Assembly: GCA_030447805.1 (NCBI GenBank)
Contig: JAUJOE010000005.1
Location: forward strand, 79,516 to 117,122
Reading direction: 5' to 3'
Origin: Nocardioidaceae bacterium
GTDB taxonomy: Bacteria; Actinomycetota; Actinomycetes; Propionibacteriales; Nocardioidaceae
Length of the DNA: 37,607 nt
The position numbers and the translations under genes are program-made. Each line of letters starts with the position of its first letter. Positions within the stretch are counted from its first letter, which is position 1. Below, in pieces: positions 32,107 through 37,607 of this stretch. The notes beneath the pieces are model-generated. The model ran no database searches, was not told where the DNA came from, and saw only the letters and a list, made by a program, of their open reading frames with translations.

Positions 32107-32703
32107 ATGCCGACAATCCGGAAACGCCCCTCCGGCCCCCCGGCGACCGAGATCCACACCCATCACGGAGTTGGCCGGTCGAGCAGATCCTACGCCGAAC
32201 GAGTCAGCGATGCGCTGCGCAGGCAGGACTCCTCTACCTTGAGCCGTAGGAGGGGTGCCAGCGCGCTCTACCTGCTTGCTGTTGCCGCGCTTGGAGTCGT
32301 CGATGCCTACCAGACAGGCATCGTCCGCTCAGTGCCCGAACCGACGTGGCCAGGTCTCGACGCGGATCGCGTCGACGCTTCCGGCGAGGCGTACCGCACG
32401 CGCGGAACGCCTGACGCCGGCATTGGGATCGCGTCGTACGGGCTGTCGTTGGTGCTGCTGGGTGCAGGAGCCGACGATCGCGCTGAAGACAAACCGTGGC
32501 TACCGCTGTTGGCGGCGGCGAAGGTGGTCGCCGACGCTCTCGGTGGCGCGTACCTGTTTGCCGAGCAAGTCACCAAGCACCGGCGAATCTGCAGTTGGTG
32601 CACGCTCGCTGCCGCCGCCAACGTCGCAGCGGTCCCGCTTGTGCTACCCGAGGCCCGGCAGGCATGGCGCACGGTGAGAAGCCGAAAGAATCGGCGTAGT
32701 TGA
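32107..32703 (+). CDS. VKOR-like membrane protein
   Basis: This 198-residue protein has four hydrophobic stretches after a basic cytoplasmic N-terminus. The motif HRRICSWCTLAAAANV carries the CxxC of the vitamin K epoxide reductase fold near the cytoplasm-membrane boundary. The second cysteine pair used by bacterial VKOR in its periplasmic loop is not visible, so it is an abbreviated member and may not oxidise DsbA directly. The ATG at 32107 has GAGGAGG 8 nt upstream. It converges on the SDR gene only 6 bp away. Confidence 0.82.
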   Translation: MPTIRKRPSGPPATEIHTHHGVGRSSRSYAERVSDALRRQDSSTLSRRRGASALYLLAVAALGVVDAYQTGIVRSVPEPTWPGLDADRVDASGEAYRTRGTPDAGIGIASYGLSLVLLGAGADDRAEDKPWLPLLAAAKVVADALGGAYLFAEQVTKHRRICSWCTLAAAANVAAVPLVLPEARQAWRTVRSRKNRRS

Positions 32704-32709
32704 CGCAGG

Positions 32710-33731
32710 TCAAGGCCTACGCCGCATCGACCTGGTGACCGCTGCGGCCGCCCCGCCGAGCCCGAGAGCGACAGCACCCAGCAGTCCGTGATGCTGGGAA
32801 GCCCACAGTTGCGGGCTGCGATACGTCGAGGGGTCGTCAAAGGGGCCATGAGCGCCGAAGTCATGACCCTGCACGCCATCGGCTGGTTCCCACAGGTTGA
32901 CCGGCTGATCAGGTTCACGCTGCTGATCAGTCTGCTGCGAGGAATAGCCGGTGCGCGCGAGGTAGCGGTCCAGCAGACCAGGCGCAACCGCGTTAGCGAA
33001 AAGAGTGGCGGTGGTGGAGCCCCCACCCAGTACTCCCGCCGCTTCGGGTGGTCAGCGGCGTACAGCACGGCCGTCGCTGCGACTTCCGGTTGGAAGATCG
33101 GAGGGACCGGTTGAGTCCGATGCGGCAGACGGGACAGCACCCAGGAGAACTGCGGCGTGTTGACCGCTGGCATCTGCACCATTGTCACGCGGACGTTGCT
33201 GCCGTCATGCAGGAGCTCACAGCGCAGCGCCTCGTGGAACCCCTGGATGGCATGCTTGGCGCCACAGTACGCCGCCTGCAGGGGTATGCCGCGATAGGCA
33301 AGCGCCGACCCCACCTGGACGATGGTGCCGGAGTCTCTAGGCAGCATGCGCTTGAGCGCAGCTTGGGTGCCGTACACGTAACCGAGGTAGCTGACCTCCG
33401 TAACCCGCTTGAATTCATCCGGGCTCACCTGCATGAACGGCGCGAAGACCGAACTGAACGCCCCGTTCACCCATACGTCGACCGGTCCCAGCTCCGTCTC
33501 CGCCTGGCTGGCCGCTGCCTCCACTTGATCAGCATGAGAGACATCGGTGGGGATGACCAACGCCTGACCGCCCGCTGCCTCGACATCGTCGGCGGCGCCG
33601 GCCAGCCCCTTTTCGCCTCGCGCCAACAAGGCCACCTTCGCTCCCCGGCGAGCGAAGGCGGCGGCGGTCGTCCGCCCGATGCCTGCGCTAGCGCCGGTGA
33701 CAACAACTACCTGCGCCTCTCGAGTGGCCAT
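32710..33731 (-). CDS. Short-chain dehydrogenase with extended C-terminus, one frameshift
   Basis: This classical SDR has TGASAGIGR for cofactor binding, the catalytic Ser in VGSALAYRG and YCGAK. A base is missing in the C run at 33020-33024 (plus strand). The other frame then reads GGSTTATLFANAVAPGLLDRY with a further 80 residues to the stop at 32710. The repaired protein has about 340 residues, longer than minimal SDRs, with a C-terminal hydrophobic stretch (GLLGAVALGLGGAAAAV) that could anchor it. GGAGG lies 6 nt before ATG 33731. The substrate is unknown. Confidence 0.85.
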
Positions 33732-33834
33732 CAATACCTCCGACTGCGACCGCAACGTGCCTTCCCTTCTACCCCGTGGAGGCCGACATGCACGGTCCCA
33801 CGATCGCTGACTCCTTGGCCGCGGTCCGCTGATC

Positions 33835-33840
33835 TAATCT
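33835..33840 (+). promoter_or_regulatory. -10 box of a leaderless capA-like gene
   Basis: TAATCT ends 7 nt before ATG 33848 and there is no ribosome-binding site. This supports leaderless translation of the lipoprotein gene. Confidence 0.5.
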
Positions 33841-33847
33841 GGCTCAG

Positions 33848-34998
33848 ATGGGGATGTCCAACGGGTCACGTGGTCGGTTGTTGGCGATGGTCGTAGCGGG
33901 CGTGGCCCTCCTGCTCGCCGGCTGTAGCGGTGACCCCAGCCGGGCGACGAACCCGGTCTCCACGGCGTCCAGCACGCCCGCGTCGACCGAACGCGATGAG
34001 ACGGAGCCAGCCACGACGACCGCTCCTCGCACGCCGGCGACAAGCTCCGCCACAACTCCGACGAAGCCACCGAGCCGACCGACTCGGCCGGTCACGATTG
34101 CGTTCGCGGGCGACGTCCACTTCGAGTCGTTCCTCGCGCCCCGGCTGGAGCACCCGCAGACGGCGATGGGACCGCTCACCCGTGCTCTGGCGCGGGCCGA
34201 CGTGTCGATTCTCAACCTTGAGACCGCAGTGACGACACGCGGGACCCCGAACCAAAGGACTACACGTTTCGGGCGCCTCCGGTCGTGTTCACCGCTTTGA
34301 AGCAGGCAGGCGTCGATGTCGTGACGATGGCGAACAACCATGGGCTCGACTACGGCCCGGTCAGCGTTCCGGACGCGTTGTCGGCCGCGAAAGCAGCGGC
34401 GATGCCGGTCATCGGTATCGGTAGGAACGCCACTGAGGCCTACCAGCCCCGGATCGTCACCGTGCACGGCCAGCGGATCGCGTTCCTTGCTGCCACCGCC
34501 GTGGTGGACAGCCACCTCGTCGCATCATGGTCGGCCACCGCCAACCAGGCGGGGGTGGCGACCGCACTAGACGGTCACAACGCGGCTCTCGTGGCGGCAG
34601 TCAAGGCAGTGCGCCCACACGTGGACACTGTCGTGGTCGACATGCACTACGGCAGCGACCTGATGGAGTGCCCGACCGACATCCAGCGGGAAGTCGCCGA
34701 CGACCTGGTCAAAGCCGGCGCTGACGTCGTCGTCGGACAACATGCCCACACCCTCTTGGGTGGTGGGTACCTCGGCTCCGCGTACGTCGACTTCGGTATG
34801 GGCAACTTTCAGTTCTACGTGGCGACCGGTCAGACGGCGACGACAGGGGTGCTCGTGCTCACCGTCGATGGCCGCAAGGTCACCAACCCGACGTGGATCC
34901 CGGGGCAGATCGTGAACGGCCTGCCGGTCCGCCTTTCGGCGAGGCAGCCAGAAGTGCCATCGACCGCAAGGCGGCACTTCGCCGGTGTGCCGGGCTGA
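33848..34998 (+). CDS. CapA-family metallophosphatase lipoprotein, one frameshift
   Basis: This is a secreted lipoprotein of the CapA (poly-gamma-glutamate biosynthesis enzyme-like) family, about 383 residues after a base missing at the C run 34245-34248 is restored. The first frame gives a lipobox (LLAGC), a Thr/Pro/Ser-rich spacer, IAFAGDVHF (metal-binding Asp-His) and LNLETAVTTRG. The second frame gives YTFRAPPVVFTALK, VVTMANNHGLDYG (Asn-His), VVDMHYGSD and VVGQHAHTL. Together these are the calcineurin-like CapA blocks. The active site appears complete, so an indel error is likely. The family is linked to capsule or cell-wall polymer assembly, but most actinobacterial members lack proven roles. 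Confidence 0.85.
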
Positions 34999-35050
34999 CC
35001 GCTGAACCCACGTCGCCGCCGCGGTAACGGCGGGACGTATCAGCAGCGGC

Positions 35051-35056
35051 TAGGCT
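35051..35056 (+). promoter_or_regulatory. -10 box of the leaderless 52-aa membrane-protein gene
   Basis: TAGGCT (35051-35056) lies 6 nt before GTG 35063 without a ribosome-binding site, the layout of a leaderless transcript. Confidence 0.5.
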
Positions 35057-35062
35057 TATGGG

Positions 35063-35221
35063 GTGCGACTCGTCGTCATCTTGCTAGCCGCCGCCCTCAT
35101 CTTGGCGGTGGCAAGTTTCGTCATCAACACGCTGAAGTGGCTGCTGTTCATCGCTGCCGTGTTGGTAGCGGTCGGACTGCTGGTTGGCTGGCGCCCTGGT
35201 CGGCGCTCGACGTACCACTGA
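35063..35221 (+). CDS. Small two-helix membrane protein (52 aa)
   Basis: A 52-codon gene from GTG to TGA encodes two hydrophobic helices (LVVILLAAALILAVASFVI and WLLFIAAVLVAVGLLVGW) linked by NTLK and ending in an Arg-rich tail. There is no ribosome-binding site, but the -10-like TAGGCT at 35051 supports leaderless expression. Proteins of this size and topology are common near bldC in actinobacteria in my recollection, but the function is unknown. Confidence 0.7.
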   Translation: MRLVVILLAAALILAVASFVINTLKWLLFIAAVLVAVGLLVGWRPGRRSTYH

Positions 35222-35248
35222 CCGGGTCAGTAGGGGTGAAGCTGTCGG

Positions 35249-35455
35249 TCAGTTGGGTGTGCGCTGGGACGGGATGGTGCCGAGCAGTTCCCGCACCTCG
35301 GACTCGCGGTAGCGCCGGTGCCCACCGAGGGTCCGGATCGAGCTGAGCTTGCCCGCCTTCGCCCAGCGAGTCACTGTCTTGGGGTCGACTCGAAACATCG
35401 CTGCCACCTCAGCCGGGGTCAGTAGCGGTTCGGACTCGGTAGCACGGGTGTTCAC
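35249..35455 (-). CDS. bldC: BldC-like MerR-type DNA-binding regulator
   Basis: This 68-residue protein is a single MerR-type winged helix-turn-helix with no effector domain, as in BldC. The helix-turn-helix reads LTPAEVAAMFRVDPKTVTRW and the wing follows as IRTLGGHRRYRESEV. BldC of Streptomyces binds direct repeats cooperatively and controls developmental genes. AAGGAGA lies 7 nt before the GTG at 35455, which rules out the longer upstream start. It lies on the same strand as, and downstream of, a conserved hypothetical gene, with an amino-acid dehydrogenase next, as around Streptomyces bldC. Confidence 0.92.
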   Translation of the reverse strand: MNTRATESEPLLTPAEVAAMFRVDPKTVTRWAKAGKLSSIRTLGGHRRYRESEVRELLGTIPSQRTPN

Positions 35456-35497
35456 GCGCGGTCTCCTTCGGTGTCGTGTGCGGCTAAGCAACTGCCG

Positions 35498-35517
35498 GAC
35501 ACTGGTGTGAGTGTCAA
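35498..35517 (-). promoter_or_regulatory. Putative bldC promoter with an inverted-repeat operator
   Basis: Reading the minus strand, TTGACA (plus 35512-35517) is a consensus -35 box. Overlapping it, GACACT-N6-AGTGTC (35498-35515) is a perfect 6-6-6 inverted repeat. A TF bound there would block the -35 and spacer. The -10 box is not clear. The site lies 43-62 bp before the bldC start codon. Confidence 0.5.
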
Positions 35518-35568
35518 GTTAAGCCAAAGGACGCCGCAAACTAGCGATACGTCTCCCGAACCGATAGC

Positions 35569-35597
35569 CCACTGTCACGGCGACGCCGTCACAGTGG
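35569..35597. other. Imperfect palindrome/hairpin between the hypothetical gene and bldC
   Basis: CCACTGT and ACAGTGG, then ACGGC and GCCGT, pair around a 3-nt loop with one C/C mismatch, giving a 12-bp stem over 29 nt. It starts 51 bp after the stop of the upstream minus-strand gene. It could terminate that gene or bind a regulator of bldC. No T run follows on either strand. Confidence 0.5.
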
Positions 35598-35647
35598 AAC
35601 CAAGCGGTCATCCCACGCCAAGAGTAACCGAACACCGCAAAGCCTGA

Positions 35648-36548
35648 CTACACCCCGTAGACCGGAACTAACGCGGAGATCAGTTCGCCCGCTCGTAGGC
35701 GCTCACCGAAGCGCCACCGGTGCTCGAACGAGCGGTACGCCGTCGCGGCGGCCGCGTAGTCGCCGTCCCGGAGCGCCCGCAAGGCCCCGCGAGATGTCGC
35801 GGGCCGAATGGTCATCCGCCAGCGCCAGCGCCAGGGCAGGCAGCCGAGCGATTCCCGCATAGTCGAGCTCCACCCACGACGCGTCATCGAACGCCTCGAG
35901 CCAGGCCGCGAGGCGCGTCATCTCGTCGATCAGGTCGGCGTCGTCGACGACCTCGCGCACGACGCGGTGCGCCGACGACATCCGGCGGCGGGCGTCGAGC
36001 ATCCGGGTGCGATAGCGAAGACCGGTGAAGCCGCCCGCGTCGTACAGCTCGCGCTCGTCGTCAGCCACCAAGACGAACCAGGTGCGCGGCACTCCCCAGG
36101 TCACCTGCTGGATGTGCGCCACCGCCTGCGGATGGTCGCGCCGCCAGCGCAGGAAGGCTTCGTCGGCGACCGCCAGTGACCCCGCCGGCACCAGCATGGT
36201 GAGCGAGGGGTCGGAACTGTTGTCGACCAGCGAGGTGAGGGACAGCCACGACCGCAGCGGCATGTCGACGGGACACACATGCAACCGACCCTCGCGCCGC
36301 AGCACGTACGCGCCCGTCGGCTGATCCGCATCGACGCTGACCGCCGTGGACGTGACAGTCCGTCGCAGCACCGTTTGTTGCTCGGCAATCAGCGTTCCGA
36401 CACTGTCGAGCTGGCCGCGCTCCGCGCCGCGGAGCCCCTCCCGCGCCGCCTGGCTCACGGCGGACAGCGGCTCATAGACCCGCAGGTACGACGGGTAGGG
36501 CAGCACGGCGTCAGAGTAGCCGTCCGCGGGGACTCCGCGACGTACCAT
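35648..36548 (-). CDS. Conserved actinobacterial hypothetical protein next to bldC, one frameshift
   Basis: I do not recognise a named function. The protein has about 299 residues after one base is removed or added at the C run 35785-35788. The long frame carries [16 protein letters not shown] near the start, [34 protein letters not shown], and [19 protein letters not shown]. The other frame adds [20 protein letters not shown] and a C-terminus ending PVYGV. It has no signal peptide or membrane segment. Its position between bldC and a Val/Leu-type dehydrogenase matches the order in Streptomyces. ATG 36548 is one of several possible starts; GTG 36506 is another. Confidence 0.72.
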
Positions 36549-36624
36549 CGCCGATTGCGACATATCGTGGGAGCAACCACCCGCGCCACTGCGCGGGCAC
36601 ACGACCCAAGGAGGAGTCACCACC

Positions 36625-37607
36625 GTGACCGAGACCGCGGACTTCTCCGTATTTGGCCGAGGCGAGAACCACGAGCAGGTGGTGTTCTGCCAGGACCGCA
36701 CCAGCGGGCTGCGAGCGATCATCGCGATCTATTCCACAGCGCTGGGGCCCGGCCTTGGCGGCACCCGTTACTACCCCTACCCGAACGAGGCCGAGGCCGT
36801 CCGTGACGTGCTGAACCTGTCGAAGGGCATGGCCTACAAGGCCGCGCTGGCGGGCCTTGACCTCGGCGGCGGGAAGGCCGTCATCATCGGCGACCCACGC
36901 GCAGACAAGACCGAGCCGCTGCTGCGGGCCTACGGCCGGTTCGTGCAGTCGCTGCACGGGCGCTACCTGACCGCCTGCGACGTGGGCACCTTCAGCGAGG
37001 ACATGGACATCGTCGCCCGGGAGTGCGACTACGTCACCGGGCGCACGCTTGAGCACGGCGGCGCCGGCGACTCCAGCGTGCTCACGGCGTACGGCGTCTT
37101 CCAGGGCATGCGCGCCGCGGCGGAGGTGACGTGGGGCGACGCCACCTTGCGCGGGCGGCGGGTCGGTGTCGCCGGTGTCGGCAAGGTCGGGCACCACCTC
37201 GTGGAGCACCTGTACGACGACGGCGCCGAGGTCGTCATCACCGACGTGCACGATCCGGCCGTCTCTCGGGTGCGCGCGGCATACCCGCAGGTCGAGGTGG
37301 CCGCGGACACCGACGAGCTGGTCGCGTCAGACCTCGACGTCTACGCCCCGTGCGCGCTCGGCGACGCCATCAACGACGACAGCGTCCAGCTGCTGAAGGC
37401 CAAGATCATCTGCGGTGCGGCGAACAACCAGCTCGCCCACCCCGGCATCGAGGACGTGCTGGAGTCGCGGGGGATCCTCTACGCGCCCGACTACTGCGTG
37501 AACGCCGGCGGTCTGGTGCAGGTCGCCGACGAGCTGCACGGCTTCTCCTTCGACCGGGCCAAGGCCCGAGCGAGCCGGATCTACGACACCACCAAACGCG
37601 TCTTCGC
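36625..37607 (+). CDS. Leu/Val/Phe-type amino-acid dehydrogenase (partial, runs off the window)
   Basis: This is an NAD-dependent oxidative deaminase of the Glu/Leu/Phe/Val dehydrogenase family, truncated by the window edge after about 327 codons. GTG 36625 follows AAGGAGG with a suitable spacer. GGTRYYPY and [23 protein letters not shown] hold the catalytic lysines and glycine-rich turn. [13 protein letters not shown] is the cofactor-binding loop and NNQLAHPG the downstream family motif. A Val/Leu preference is inferred from similarity to Streptomyces ValDH and its position near bldC. It diverges from the conserved hypothetical gene. Confidence 0.92.
   Translation, partial: MTETADFSVFGRGENHEQVVFCQDRTSGLRAIIAIYSTALGPGLGGTRYYPYPNEAEAVRDVLNLSKGMAYKAALAGLDLGGGKAVIIGDPRADKTEPLLRAYGRFVQSLHGRYLTACDVGTFSEDMDIVARECDYVTGRTLEHGGAGDSSVLTAYGVFQGMRAAAEVTWGDATLRGRRVGVAGVGKVGHHLVEHLYDDGAEVVITDVHDPAVSRVRAAYPQVEVAADTDELVASDLDVYAPCALGDAINDDSVQLLKAKIICGAANNQLAHPGIEDVLESRGILYAPDYCVNAGGLVQVADELHGFSFDRAKARASRIYDTTKRVF

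Noticed and set aside
32307-32709. Extension of the minus-strand SDR frame past the true stop
   Set aside because: It runs antisense to the VKOR-like gene; the conserved SDR C-terminus is in the shifted frame ending at 32710.
1-37607. CRISPR array or insertion sequence
   Set aside because: I saw no regularly spaced repeat array and no transposase with terminal inverted repeats; the DUF222-HNH gene lacks flanking repeats.

Overview
The window is high-GC, densely packed DNA from an actinobacterium (Actinomycetota). The evidence is its GTG starts, its GTGA/ATGA gene overlaps, several apparently leaderless genes with a TANNNT -10 box 6-7 nt before the start codon, a DUF222/13E12 HNH protein, a baeRF (Rv2629-like) protein, and a bldC - hypothetical - amino-acid dehydrogenase order like that around bldC in Streptomyces. 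The genus cannot be told from the sequence.

Bases 1-10.6 kb form a nickel/metalloenzyme maturation island. A lipoprotein solute-binding protein and two permeases (family 5, peptide/nickel type, no ATPases in view) are followed by a TPR protein and a degenerate BirA-fold protein (minus strand), a [NiFe]-hydrogenase maturation endopeptidase (plus), a minus-strand operon of two 88-aa membrane proteins, a DUF1059 protein and a NifU-C protein, and three CooC-type MinD ATPases. A cupredoxin lipoprotein and a decayed fragment resembling it close the island. No hydrogenase or Ni-CODH structural gene lies in the window, so the enzyme served is probably encoded beyond base 1 or elsewhere.

Bases 10.7-16.3 kb hold housekeeping and stress genes: a Mug-type DNA glycosylase, DUF4383 protein, SDR, baeRF protein, frameshifted nucleoside hydrolase, small secreted protein and an epimerase-like reductase. 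Bases 16.4-21.5 kb are the phosphate-uptake pst operon, preceded by a PHO-box-like direct-repeat array. It carries a 1.2-kb tandem duplication, giving pstS-pstC1-pstA1(truncated)-pstC2-pstA2-pstB.

Bases 21.5-27.9 kb contain a DUF222-HNH protein, a PhoD-like phosphatase coupled to a VOC protein, a sorbosone-dehydrogenase-like lipoprotein, a small HExxH metalloprotease and an ion channel with an unusual filter. Bases 28-31.1 kb have tRNA-Glu, tRNA-Asp and tRNA-Phe, plus a tightly overlapped trio of a haem-oxygenase-like di-iron oxidase, a GT2 glycosyltransferase and a CDGSH protein. The remainder holds a TrkA-C membrane protein, a VKOR-like protein, an SDR, a CapA-type lipoprotein, BldC and an edge-truncated Leu/Val-type dehydrogenase.

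About fifteen single-base frameshifts, many in G/C runs, interrupt otherwise conserved genes. Both halves remain recognisable each time, which points to sequencing or consensus errors more than real decay. For such genes I give the span of the reconstructed gene and the position of the shift.
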